Shown here: positions 8,500-17,453 of the stretch, piece by piece
Position numbering within the stretch: the stretch's first letter is position 1
How the letters are laid out: each line of letters starts with the position of its first letter
Assembly: GCA_017523285.1 (NCBI GenBank)
Contig: JAFWWU010000174.1
Coordinates: 1-35,762, forward strand
Length of the DNA: 35,762 bases
Source: Ruminococcus sp.
Lineage (GTDB): Bacteria; Bacillota; Clostridia; Oscillospirales; Ruminococcaceae
Direction of reading: 5' to 3'
The notes under the pieces: model-generated
What the model was told of the DNA's origin: nothing
The model's database searches: none
What the model saw: only the letters and a program-made list of their open reading frames with translations
Position numbers and translations under genes: made by a program

Positions 8500-9591
8500 T
8501 TACGTGCCAATTATAAGGTTTCGTATTAATAACAGGTCAAAACAATCAATTTCAAGTGATTTATCAATATCTGCATTGACAGCAGAGATATCCGAAAGCT
8601 CTTTTTTGCACAGAATTACATCGCTGAGCATTACAGCATCGGAAACGTCAACCTTGCCGTCGAGATTTACATCACCATATAATATATCATCTTTCGGCTC
8701 GGTAGTTGGCTGAGTTTCAACGGGAGCCATGCTGGCAACTCCGTCACCCCACCATTCCCAGACGTTACCCTGACGATATTTTTCAACACGCTCGTCATTA
8801 GTCCAGCTGAAAACATTATCGTAAAGATGTCCTTCTTCATAATACCATCTTGCAAGCGAGATTATTTCATCAGGATAATTCTTGTAATATCCGTCATTTT
8901 CTCCGGTATACGTTACCCAGCCCGTATTGAAAGCTTTAAGCGCACCTCTTACAATCTGATAGCCTTCAAGCTTATCTTCATTTATCGCAATTTCAATAAA
9001 ATGAAGAATTTTTCGTATTCCCATATGATTTGAAATTATTGCGTCATAGAAATTCGATTCAGTAAACGAATACTGATACATTTCAGGGACATTATCTTCT
9101 TTCATAAATGTCGGGTCACAGTCTGCAAAAGCCGTTACAGCTGTCTGCATTGTTCCGTATGCATGAGCAGAGCTTACTCCGAAACCCTGTGAAAAAGCCG
9201 TTTCGATATCTGCACCGTCACCGTTTCCTCCAAGAGTAGATTCTCTTGTGCCGAGTCCGAGAAAAAGCGCATAGACCATTTCACGTTCAGTCTGACCAAG
9301 ACGAACTGAAATTAAATCCCAATGCTCGTCAATTTCCTTATACATTGCATATTTTACTTCCTGAACACTCATTGCATGGTTGATTGCACGGATTTCAGCA
9401 GTCGAAGCATCGGCAGGAGTATTTCTCTCGCCATAACCAAACGGATTGCCTACGCCCTCAGTCTGCACATCACGAGTGGGGTCGTGAGCAATATCATCGG
9501 CAGCATGTGCAAAAGATACAGTCGGAATATTGAGCATAACAGCTGATAAAGCTATACAGCTGACTTTTTTAATCAGATTCTTAATTTTCAT
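8500..9591 (-). CDS. Secreted dockerin protein with lysozyme-like core, probable GH124 endoglucanase
   Basis: A 363-residue exported protein. Residues 1-30 are a signal peptide (basic start, hydrophobic core, AHA-AD cleavage site). The core (about 65-285) carries marks of the lytic-transglycosylase/lysozyme fold: RESTLG with a candidate catalytic Glu117, AYGTMQ (144-149, compare the GLMQ motif) and AFNTGW (220-225, compare AYNAG). After a short Pro/Thr linker, a type I-like dockerin fills 302-363, with calcium loops beginning GDVNLDGKVD and ADIDKS. GH124, a dockerin-linked endoglucanase family, has this GH23-like fold, so a cellulase is the favoured reading. A dockerin-linked peptidoglycan lytic enzyme is the alternative. 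The gene sits 14 bp behind the MIF-like gene. AAGGAG precedes its ATG. Confidence 0.72.
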   Translation of the reverse strand: MKIKNLIKKVSCIALSAVMLNIPTVSFAHAADDIAHDPTRDVQTEGVGNPFGYGERNTPADASTAEIRAINHAMSVQEVKYAMYKEIDEHWDLISVRLGQTEREMVYALFLGLGTRESTLGGNGDGADIETAFSQGFGVSSAHAYGTMQTAVTAFADCDPTFMKEDNVPEMYQYSFTESNFYDAIISNHMGIRKILHFIEIAINEDKLEGYQIVRGALKAFNTGWVTYTGENDGYYKNYPDEIISLARWYYEEGHLYDNVFSWTNDERVEKYRQGNVWEWWGDGVASMAPVETQPTTEPKDDILYGDVNLDGKVDVSDAVMLSDVILCKKELSDISAVNADIDKSLEIDCFDLLLIRNLIIGT

Positions 9592-9605
9592 CAGAATACT
9601 CCTTA

Positions 9606-9947
9606 TTAAAGATTAGAACCATTCCAGCCCCAGTCATCCGTGCTCATATAGCTGACGTACACTCTGTCTGATGAAATACCAAGCTCATCTGTAAGAATTC
9701 CTGTAATATGGCTTGTGAGAGTGCCTAATGCATTTGATGAAGCATTGCCGTAAATACTCACTTCTACCATAGCGGCAGGCTCGGATGTTCCTCTGTAATA
9801 AAGAGTATAATCACTTTCCATTCCTACCATAAGCCAGGTTTCTGATTTCCCCGGAATCGCTGTAATAGCCATTCCAAGCTTTGTTTTGATGCGTTCTTCA
9901 CTTTCCTTTTCAATTGAACAATTTGTTTTTACATTGATAAAAGGCAT
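9606..9947 (-). CDS. MIF-like tautomerase
   Basis: A 113-residue protein of the macrophage migration inhibitory factor / phenylpyruvate tautomerase superfamily. It starts MPF, so Pro2 would become the catalytic N-terminal proline after Met removal. It also keeps the PGK segment (Lys34), a TSEPAA segment that parallels SSEPCA of animal MIF, and a C-terminal DRVYVSY...WGWNG like the DRVYINY...VGWNN of human MIF. No export signal is present, and a trimer of about 12 kDa subunits is expected. It is the first gene of a two-gene unit with the dockerin protein, with a GGAGG ribosome site and its own promoter. The physiological substrate in bacteria is unknown. Confidence 0.9.
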   Translation of the reverse strand: MPFINVKTNCSIEKESEERIKTKLGMAITAIPGKSETWLMVGMESDYTLYYRGTSEPAAMVEVSIYGNASSNALGTLTSHITGILTDELGISSDRVYVSYMSTDDWGWNGSNL

Positions 9948-10025
9948 AATTTAATTCCTCCATTCCGCGTGTAATGCGGTTACTTTTATTGTTTTATGTG
10001 CTTATAAAGCAGCACTGACAAGATA

Positions 10026-10054
10026 ATTATAGCATACACAAAAAGCATTTACAA
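10026..10054 (-). promoter_or_regulatory. Promoter of the tautomerase-dockerin unit
   Basis: TATAAT (10026-10031) lies 17 bp from TTGTAA (10049-10054, four of six matches) on the minus strand. The leader to the tautomerase ATG is about 70 nt. The 304-bp divergent gap 9948-10251 holds this promoter, the moxR promoter on the other strand, and otherwise AT-rich sequence. Confidence 0.6.
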
Positions 10055-10165
10055 GTAAGTTTTTGCTTTATTATTAGAGAAAAGCGTATTGCATACAGAA
10101 AATATATCACTGTGTTTTTGTTCACACTGCACAAATAACGCAAGTCAATATTTATGTTAATGCCC

Positions 10166-10194
10166 TTGCAGAAAATTAAAAAATATGTTATAAT
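10166..10194 (+). promoter_or_regulatory. Promoter of the moxR operon
   Basis: TTGCAG (10166-10171) and TATAAT (10189-10194) are separated by 17 bp. The leader is about 50 nt. Because the following genes overlap or lie within 35 bp of each other, this promoter probably drives the operon at least through 18605. Confidence 0.7.
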
Positions 10195-10251
10195 ATCAAT
10201 AGTTGTAATATTTTTTACGCTATACTCATCATCGAAAGGATTATATCAAAT

Positions 10252-11181
10252 ATGAATAACAGCGTTCTTGCTCTGCAAAACTCAATCAATAAAGTTATTG
10301 TAGGCAAAAATGATACTATTAATAAAATAATCATTGCACTTCTCTGCGAGGGACATATTCTGCTTGAGGACGTTCCGGGTGTCGGTAAAACTCAGCTTGT
10401 AACCTCGCTTTCACGTTCTATAGGCGGAAAATTCAACAGAATTCAGCTTACTCCTGATATTATGCCTTCCGATATTACAGGTTTTACAGTTATCGATCAG
10501 AAAAACGGTGAATTTATTTATCGTGAGGGTGCTGTAATGTGCAATTTTCTCCTTGCCGATGAAATTAACCGTGCTTCACCTAAAGTACAGTCATCACTTC
10601 TTGAAGCTATGGAGGAATATCAGATAAGTCTTGACGGTGTAACCCACAAGCTTCCTAAGCCATTTATGGTGCTTGCTACACAGAATCCCGTTGAAACATA
10701 CGGAACATATCACCTCCCTGAAGCTCAGATGGACAGATTCTTTATGAAGCTCACTATGGGATATCCGCTTGAAGAAGAGGAAATAAGAATTCTTGAGCGT
10801 ACCGAAAATGGCAATCCTATCAGCAATATTACAGAGCCTGCCGTAAGTGTTGAAGATATTCAGGCCCTTCAGCAGCAGGTAAGAAGCATTTCTGTTTCTG
10901 ATAATATCAAGAAATACATTATAAATCTTGTATCTTCAACAAGACAGAGCCCTTATGTAACACTCGGTATAAGTCCGAGAGGAAGTATTGCTCTTTACAG
11001 AGGCGCAAAAGCTTGTGCATTTGTATTTGAACGCTCTTTCGTTGTTCCCGAAGATATCAAGAATATTGCTGTTTCTGTTCTTGCTCACAGAATTATTCTT
11101 TCTCAGCAGGGCAAAAACACATTCGGAACAGCTGAAAAATACATTCAGAATCTTATTGATAATACGGAAATACCTGTATGA
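10252..11181 (+). CDS. MoxR-family AAA+ ATPase
   Basis: A 309-residue cytoplasmic AAA+ ATPase. Walker A GVGKT is at 43-47, Walker B LLADEIN at about 101-107, and the sensor segment ATQNP near 143; the C-terminal lid domain is complete. MoxR ATPases act as chaperone-like factors, usually beside DUF58 and transglutaminase genes, and that is the order here. The ATG is preceded by GAAAGGA at 11 nt spacing. The stop overlaps the next gene by ATGA, pointing to coupled translation. The specific client is not evident from sequence. Confidence 0.93.
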   Translation: MNNSVLALQNSINKVIVGKNDTINKIIIALLCEGHILLEDVPGVGKTQLVTSLSRSIGGKFNRIQLTPDIMPSDITGFTVIDQKNGEFIYREGAVMCNFLLADEINRASPKVQSSLLEAMEEYQISLDGVTHKLPKPFMVLATQNPVETYGTYHLPEAQMDRFFMKLTMGYPLEEEEIRILERTENGNPISNITEPAVSVEDIQALQQQVRSISVSDNIKKYIINLVSSTRQSPYVTLGISPRGSIALYRGAKACAFVFERSFVVPEDIKNIAVSVLAHRIILSQQGKNTFGTAEKYIQNLIDNTEIPV

Positions 11182-12368
11182 AAAAATTTACATCTTTCAT
11201 AGTTCCTATAATTTCATTTCTTGCAATCTGTTTTCTGCTTTTTATATTTACATTTTACGTTGACGGTGAAATGGGTATCATACTCATATTCTTCACCTTC
11301 TTCGCTCCTATCGTTTCAATTCTGCTTACTTTAATAGGAAGAAATAAAATTGAAATCTCGATAGAAAATGAAATATATGCTAAAAAAGGCGAAACAGTTA
11401 ATGTAAAAATCAAGCTTTCCAAGAAAACACTGCTGCCTATCGGCTTTGTGGAAATTCATACCGATGTAAGCGAGAACTTTCATCAGCAGCATTCAGTTTA
11501 CAGAACTGCGGCTTCATTTGAAAAAAAGTCAGAGATTATCCACTCTCTGAGTGCTCTTTACGGTGGATATGGTTTTTTCGGAATCAGACAGGTTTATGTA
11601 TGCGATTACCTCGGTTTTCTTAAATTTAAAATCAAAACCGAAATTCCAGCAATTTCAAATATAGGCGTTATCCCTGAAATACCGCAGATTTCAGCCTCAA
11701 CTGAGCTTTTCAGAACAATCAACAATGTTGTTGTAACAAGCGATGATGAGGAAGAAAACAACTCTGCACTTGCTTTTTCAGCAAACACCTTTCCTGGATA
11801 CGAACACAGGGAATATATTGAGGGTGACTCTCTCAAACGTATCAACTGGAAGATTTCTTCAAAACGCAACAAACTTATGGTGCGTCTTGATGAGGCAATT
11901 TCTTCCGTTCAGCCTGTTGTTGTTTTTGATCTTTACAGAGAAAAGAATAATAATCCCAAAGGCGCTGTTATGCGTGAAGAACATCTCTATGAATCTGTTT
12001 TCGGCCTTCTTACCCTGTTTATCAAGCATGGTATAGGCTGTAAATTCATTCATTGTGACGCAAGCGGAAAAATCTGTGAATCTATCGTTGAAAACGAAGA
12101 TATTCTTAATCAGATTCTGTTTGCTTTGCTTACTGTTCCCGTTCTTACAGATAATCCGATAGATTACAATAAAATCGATATCGGTGGTGCTTGTGCTGTA
12201 ATCGCTGCTGTTCCTTTTATCAGCACAAATTACGTTTCCGCACTTGATTGTATCAGAAACAAGAATAACAGCTGCGCTATTGTTGCGGATACTATAAATA
12301 CTGTTTCCGTTCCTTCATACGATATATGGTTTATGGACGAAAACAATGACTTCAAACTGGTTAAATGA
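11178..12368 (+). CDS. DUF58 domain membrane protein
   Basis: A 396-residue protein. Two hydrophobic segments near the N-terminus (about 5-27 and 30-50) anchor it in the membrane. The DUF58 signature FPGYEHREYIEGDSLKRINW falls around residues 205-225, followed by a von Willebrand A-like region with FDLYRE. Four-base ATGA overlaps join it to moxR before and to the transglutaminase gene after, so the three are translationally coupled. DUF58 proteins are regular partners of MoxR ATPases in envelope-related complexes. The exact role is not known. Confidence 0.9.
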   Translation: MKKFTSFIVPIISFLAICFLLFIFTFYVDGEMGIILIFFTFFAPIVSILLTLIGRNKIEISIENEIYAKKGETVNVKIKLSKKTLLPIGFVEIHTDVSENFHQQHSVYRTAASFEKKSEIIHSLSALYGGYGFFGIRQVYVCDYLGFLKFKIKTEIPAISNIGVIPEIPQISASTELFRTINNVVVTSDDEEENNSALAFSANTFPGYEHREYIEGDSLKRINWKISSKRNKLMVRLDEAISSVQPVVVFDLYREKNNNPKGAVMREEHLYESVFGLLTLFIKHGIGCKFIHCDASGKICESIVENEDILNQILFALLTVPVLTDNPIDYNKIDIGGACAVIAAVPFISTNYVSALDCIRNKNNSCAIVADTINTVSVPSYDIWFMDENNDFKLVK

Positions 12369-14596
12369 ATATGAATACAACTACACAGAACAAATCGCTT
12401 TTAAGTCGTTTTTCTTCTCTTTTCTGCGATAACGTTTTAATATATACCGTTTTGCTGGTATCTTCGGTTATGTATCATTACAGAAGCTCGCTTACAATCG
12501 TTTATTGTGCCGCTTCTATAATCATTACAGCCATACTTTTTAAAATCTTTGATTTTATTGCCAGACATAAATTTATCGGCCCATTGACCTATATAGGCAT
12601 TTTCTGCGTCGGTTTGTTTATTGCTAAAAAAATAATTGCAATAGGTAAAGAATCTTACCCTATTCCTTTCTGGCTCTGGTTTCTTACTCCGCAGGACGCT
12701 CTTGATTATTCGTCGCATTATACGCTGGCTATGTTCCTGCTTATGGAGGGATTTTTCGCCTCTGTTGTATATTATTTCACTAAGATAAGATACAGAATTT
12801 TTATGGGATTTCTTATTTTCATAATCCCATTTTCTCTCTATGGTAAGGAATATGTGAAAATGCCTGTATACTTCATTATAGCTCTTGCTATGATGTATTT
12901 TATCACTATGATAAATTACAGGCAGATTACTGTAAAATCAGATGTAACTGTTGTCAATAAAAAGGAAATGTGGAAATCTGTCCTTATATTTGCTCTTATT
13001 TTCGGTTCGGGTGCGGCTATACTTCCGAAACCTAAAATCGAAGCAAACAGAGAATATCTCGACAGACTCCTTGAAGCTGATGAATTTACAGACAGACTTA
13101 TGAACACCATAAGCATCTTCGTAAATTCAACTTCCAATAATTTCTTTTTCAGACAAAACTCCACAAGTCCGATTTACATTGCAGATGCTGACGAAGATTT
13201 AAGACTCAGAAGCCGTACATTTACAACCTATAATTATGATAACGATTCGTGGAATACAATAAAAGCCGATACTTATTACAATACATCACCAACAATTACC
13301 TATGAAAATGATATCATAAGCGTTTATAAGGCTATTGCAGCCGCTTGTGACGAAAGTGACGAATTTGCTGAAAAGTATGGTCTTATCGGATTTTCTGAAA
13401 ATAGTCTTGATTTTCCTGAAATCAATGATTTGACTTTATATCCGAGAACAGGCAGTTCTTATCTGCTCCCTGTCCCGACGCTTTATTACAGTGTCGAAAA
13501 CAGCGGTGGAAAAGAGGACATTAAAATGTCCATCAACGGTGCATTCTTCAAGGAAAAAGGCAATTTCGAAAGCAATTCTGATCTTAAACTTTCATATTAT
13601 TCGGATAAATTCCTGCTTAAAGATTCGATGAAGCTTCTTCTGAGCAGAATTTCCTACAAGGATAATTATTATCAGCTTCTTGACGACGCTGAGGAAGTTC
13701 TTGAAAATGCAGGACTTGAATCACAGGCTGATATAATCGCTTCTGCCGCAAATGATGATTACGATGAATTCCTTGATTACGGTGACAGCGAAATCATCAA
13801 AGAGCTTGCAGATGAAATAACATCGGGGCTTTATTCCGATTATGAAAAAGCTAAGGCTATTGAAGCTTATTTTACGCTTAACGACTTCGTTTATGACCTT
13901 GAATACAGAAAATCAAAGGGAGATAATGCTGAAACATTCCTTACACAGTCACAGACAGGTGTATGCTATGAGTTTGCAACTGCCATGATTCTTCTTTCAA
14001 GAGCAAGCGGCATTCCTGCAAGATATGCCGAGGGATATAATATGTCAACACGAGATGAGAACGGAAAATACGTCATTACAGCAAATGACGCCCACGCTTT
14101 CCCTGAACTTTTCATAGGTTCTATCGGCTGGGTATCATTTGAACCAACAGTTCCTTATGACGAAATTCCTGCTGCTGAAAAAGAAACTGCAACAACAGGA
14201 CTTTTCAAGACAGGTATCGCTCTTATTGTTTTCGGACTCGGTTTATTTGCTGTCATCCTTTTATATCCAAAAGCTTATCAGCGTTATTTCATATTTAAAA
14301 TCAAGAGATCAACACCTGATAAATCAATAAAGCTTATCGTTAAACGTCTTAAAAATGTTTATTCAGTCAGCAATGCAGAAACTGCATCAGAACTGACAGA
14401 AAAAATAGAACGAACAGAAAACTTTGATATTTCACCAATTGCCGAATATTTCAACAAATCGGTTTACGGTGATGTTTCGCTCGGAATAAAAGAAAAAGAT
14501 TCTGCTGTTGCTCTGTACATAGAGCTGTGGCAGATAAAAAAGCAAAATAAAAAATCACACAAAAAGCAAAAAAAGGGGAAAGCACGGGTGGTTTAA
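12365..14596 (+). CDS. Multi-spanning membrane protein with transglutaminase-like domain
   Basis: A 743-residue protein. Several membrane segments occupy the first 220 residues, then a long extracytoplasmic region, then a transglutaminase-like core (about 480-605), one more membrane helix (about 615-635) and a short Lys-rich cytoplasmic tail. The core keeps the nucleophile in GVCYEFATA (Cys near 532) and His in NDAHAF (near 576). The third position reads FEPT, giving Glu where many relatives have Asp. The layout matches TgpA-type proteins found next to MoxR/DUF58. Activity could be proteolysis, crosslinking or amide exchange on cell-surface proteins. The start overlaps DUF58 by ATGA; a second ATG two codons on is also possible. 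Confidence 0.9.
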   Translation: MNMNTTTQNKSLLSRFSSLFCDNVLIYTVLLVSSVMYHYRSSLTIVYCAASIIITAILFKIFDFIARHKFIGPLTYIGIFCVGLFIAKKIIAIGKESYPIPFWLWFLTPQDALDYSSHYTLAMFLLMEGFFASVVYYFTKIRYRIFMGFLIFIIPFSLYGKEYVKMPVYFIIALAMMYFITMINYRQITVKSDVTVVNKKEMWKSVLIFALIFGSGAAILPKPKIEANREYLDRLLEADEFTDRLMNTISIFVNSTSNNFFFRQNSTSPIYIADADEDLRLRSRTFTTYNYDNDSWNTIKADTYYNTSPTITYENDIISVYKAIAAACDESDEFAEKYGLIGFSENSLDFPEINDLTLYPRTGSSYLLPVPTLYYSVENSGGKEDIKMSINGAFFKEKGNFESNSDLKLSYYSDKFLLKDSMKLLLSRISYKDNYYQLLDDAEEVLENAGLESQADIIASAANDDYDEFLDYGDSEIIKELADEITSGLYSDYEKAKAIEAYFTLNDFVYDLEYRKSKGDNAETFLTQSQTGVCYEFATAMILLSRASGIPARYAEGYNMSTRDENGKYVITANDAHAFPELFIGSIGWVSFEPTVPYDEIPAAEKETATTGLFKTGIALIVFGLGLFAVILLYPKAYQRYFIFKIKRSTPDKSIKLIVKRLKNVYSVSNAETASELTEKIERTENFDISPIAEYFNKSVYGDVSLGIKEKDSAVALYIELWQIKKQNKKSHKKQKKGKARVV

Positions 14597-14629
14597 ACGT
14601 TACTTTTACAGAAACGGAGGTAATTACCA

Positions 14630-16444
14630 ATGCAAAATGTTAAAGATATCAGAAAAGCATTTTTATGCTTTATGATTATGATTTTAAGTGTCGGTTTTCT
14701 CTTTATTCCGCTGAAAACCGACAGCGCTCACGCCCTTGAAGATTACAGAAAATGGCGTCAGGGAGATCCGAGATGGGGTTCAAAATATCTCGGCGATTCC
14801 GATGATACTGTAAAGGAAAGCGGCTGTGCGATAACTGCGCTTACTATGCTCTGCGTACATTCAGGCGAAGCAAGTGCTGATGAGATTAATCCGGGTATTG
14901 TTGTCGATTATTATAATGCTGTAAACGGCTTCAATAAATTCGGCGGCATCGCAAGCTGGAAAACAATTTCCGATCTTGTTCCGGGACTCAAATTCTGCGG
15001 AAGCGTTAATATGTCATTTGAAACTGAAGCTGAAATAGCCGATCAGTTAGAATCATATATGCAGGAAGGATATTATGTAATCTGTCACGTCAAAGGACAT
15101 TTTGTACTCATTGACAGCGTTATTGACGATAAGGTTTACATGATTGACCCCGCATATGATGGTATTGATATGTTTGAAAAGTATCCTGAGCTTAACTATA
15201 TTGACAGCGTGCGCTTATTCAAGGCTACAAAACCGCCTGTAAATACTGCACCTGCATCAACACTTCCGGCTCAGACAACTACAACAAAAAAAATAACAAC
15301 CACAACAACAAAAGCACAGATTACAACAACTAAACCTGCGCAGACTACAAATAAACCTGCTGCAACAACTTCGGTAGCAACAGTTACTACTGCTCCGACA
15401 ACTACAAAGCCTCAGAGCTATAAGATTGGCTTCTATAAAACAACAGCTAATCTCAATAACCGCAAAGGCCCGTCAACTTCATACGCAAGCTATGGAATCA
15501 TACCAAATGGAACTCAGATTCCTGTTTATGAGGTTTCAAACGGCTGGGGCAAAACCTATTACAACGGAAACGAAGCATGGGTATCGCTTGAATATGCGAC
15601 ATTTAATTCTGAATTCAAATTCATATACGGCGGATATACTGCTCTTTCTGATGTAAAAATGCTCACAAAACAAACTTTATCCTCTGATACTATTCTGACA
15701 ATTCCGAAAAATGCTTCATTCGAGGTTGCCGCAAGCAACGGTATATGGGGATTTGCTCACTACAACGGAAAAACAGGCTGGATTAATCTTCTTAACAATG
15801 TTTCCGTAAACAAGAATACAAACTTTGAAAAAGGCTTGTACAAAGCATTGTTCCCTATCAACCTCAGAGAAAACTCACTTCTTTCAGGTAAGCTTCTTAC
15901 TGTAATTCCGCAGAATGCAGAATTTACCGTTGAAGCAGAGGGTTATGACTGCGTTAAAGTTACTTATAACGGCATAACAGGCTGGGCTTATATCTATTCA
16001 GCTGAATTGATACCTGAATCAGCACTTATTCCGACAGGTGAGTATTTTATTACATCAGATAAAAATGCTGATCTCTATTCAAAAGCTGATTTAAAATCAA
16101 ATGTTATGATGAATGCTCCGAGCGGCTTTGTAATCAATATTCTCGAAGTAGAAAATGGCTTCGGAAAGCTTAAAATGGGTGCTGATACTGTATGGATTTC
16201 TATGGAATCGGTTACCTATGCAGGCAACCCTGAGCTTCTTCAGAAGGGTGACATCAACGGTGACGGAAGCATAGATAATCTCGACCTTGCTGTTTTAAAT
16301 CAGTATCTTGACAGTATTCAGCTTGTACCTGACGGTATTTCAATGCTCAGACAGTGTGAACTTGACTCTGCCGATATAAACAACAGCGGCATTGTTGACA
16401 AAAACGATGTGCTTGATTATCTTATAAAAATCTGCATAAACTAA
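14630..16444 (+). CDS. Secreted C39-like cysteine peptidase with SH3-like repeats and dockerin
   Basis: A 604-residue exported protein. Residues 1-35 are a signal peptide. A Peptidase_C39_2-like domain (about 38-200) shows Gln44 in WRQGDPRW, Cys66 in ESGCAITA, His157 in GHFVLID and Asp173 in MIDPAYDG, the expected catalytic set. A Thr/Pro/Ala linker (about 203-262) leads to four SH3b-like repeats (about 265-325, 335-392, 402-460, 468-530), several with a GW near the end. A dockerin (540-604) has loops starting GDINGDGSID and ADINNSG. It probably cleaves extracellular or surface peptides while tethered to a scaffoldin; SH3b repeats may bind cell wall. A GGAGG site precedes the ATG, 33 bp after the transglutaminase gene, so it joins the MoxR operon. 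Confidence 0.88.
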   Translation: MQNVKDIRKAFLCFMIMILSVGFLFIPLKTDSAHALEDYRKWRQGDPRWGSKYLGDSDDTVKESGCAITALTMLCVHSGEASADEINPGIVVDYYNAVNGFNKFGGIASWKTISDLVPGLKFCGSVNMSFETEAEIADQLESYMQEGYYVICHVKGHFVLIDSVIDDKVYMIDPAYDGIDMFEKYPELNYIDSVRLFKATKPPVNTAPASTLPAQTTTTKKITTTTTKAQITTTKPAQTTNKPAATTSVATVTTAPTTTKPQSYKIGFYKTTANLNNRKGPSTSYASYGIIPNGTQIPVYEVSNGWGKTYYNGNEAWVSLEYATFNSEFKFIYGGYTALSDVKMLTKQTLSSDTILTIPKNASFEVAASNGIWGFAHYNGKTGWINLLNNVSVNKNTNFEKGLYKALFPINLRENSLLSGKLLTVIPQNAEFTVEAEGYDCVKVTYNGITGWAYIYSAELIPESALIPTGEYFITSDKNADLYSKADLKSNVMMNAPSGFVINILEVENGFGKLKMGADTVWISMESVTYAGNPELLQKGDINGDGSIDNLDLAVLNQYLDSIQLVPDGISMLRQCELDSADINNSGIVDKNDVLDYLIKICIN

Positions 16445-16462
16445 AAGGAGAGCTTTATTCTA

Positions 16463-17434
16463 ATGGAATGGACAGAACTTAATATTTATACTACTACCGA
16501 AGGAATTGACCTTATCTGCTCCCGTCTTATGGATATCGGCGTCAAGGGGTTTGCAATCAAAGACGCTGAGGACTTTAATGAATTCCTTGAAAACAAAAAC
16601 GGTAAGTGGGATTATATCGACGAGGATTTACTCGGACTTTCAGACTGTGAAACCTGTATTACAATATATCTTCCTAATAATAATCAGGGCGCTGAAATGC
16701 TGATTTCTGTAAATGCAATGCTTAAAGAAATGAAAGCTGCTGATACAGAAAATGTTTTCGGCAGACTTGAAACTGATTTTTCAAGCATCCGTGAAGAAGA
16801 CTGGGCAAATAACTGGAAGCAGTATTTCAAGCCGCTTAAAATCGGCAATAAGCTTCTTATAAAGCCTTCTTGGGAAGATTATAAGGCTGATGGTGATGAA
16901 AGAATTATTCTTGAAATCGACCCCGCTTCAAGCTTCGGTACAGGTCAGCATCACACTACAAGACTTTGTCTTGAGCTTCTCGAAAATTCAATAGAAAAAG
17001 GCGATGAGCTTCTCGATATGGGCTGTGGAAGCGGTATTCTTTCAATCGGAGCAATGCTTCTCGGTGCTGAAAACGCTGTTGCCGTTGATATTGAGGAAAA
17101 TGCTGTTGCTTCTGCAATTGAAAATGCTGCAAAAAACAATATCCCTGAAGATAAGTATATTGCTTACTGTGGAAATGTTCTTTCAGATAATGCTCTTGCA
17201 GATAGAATTGATAAGAAATATGATATAATTACCGCTAATATTGTTGCTGATGTATTAATTGCTATGGGTTCTTTATTTGACAGATATCTTAAAGAAAACG
17301 GAATCCTTATTATATCGGGAATTATCGAAGAACGTATGGACGAGGTTATAAATGCTGTTGAAAACTGCGGATTTACTAAGCTCGAACAGAATATCAAAGA
17401 AGGTTGGGCAGCTGTAAAGCTGATTCATAAATAA
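16463..17434 (+). CDS. prmA: Ribosomal protein L11 methyltransferase
   Basis: A 323-residue SAM-dependent methyltransferase that trimethylates ribosomal protein L11. The N-terminal L11-recognition region (about 1-110) is followed by FGTGQHHTTR (about 156-165), the SAM motif LLDMGCGSGILSIGA (about 181-195) and the acceptor-site motif ANIVADVL near 258. Length matches the Firmicute PrmA. The AAGGAG site is 12 nt before the ATG, a little far, and the gene starts 18 bp after the dockerin peptidase, so it appears to be read from the same transcript. Identification is firm; its presence behind surface genes is probably neighbour effect. Confidence 0.94.
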   Translation: MEWTELNIYTTTEGIDLICSRLMDIGVKGFAIKDAEDFNEFLENKNGKWDYIDEDLLGLSDCETCITIYLPNNNQGAEMLISVNAMLKEMKAADTENVFGRLETDFSSIREEDWANNWKQYFKPLKIGNKLLIKPSWEDYKADGDERIILEIDPASSFGTGQHHTTRLCLELLENSIEKGDELLDMGCGSGILSIGAMLLGAENAVAVDIEENAVASAIENAAKNNIPEDKYIAYCGNVLSDNALADRIDKKYDIITANIVADVLIAMGSLFDRYLKENGILIISGIIEERMDEVINAVENCGFTKLEQNIKEGWAAVKLIHK

Positions 17435-17453
17435 ACTTAAAGGAGTATTTAAA

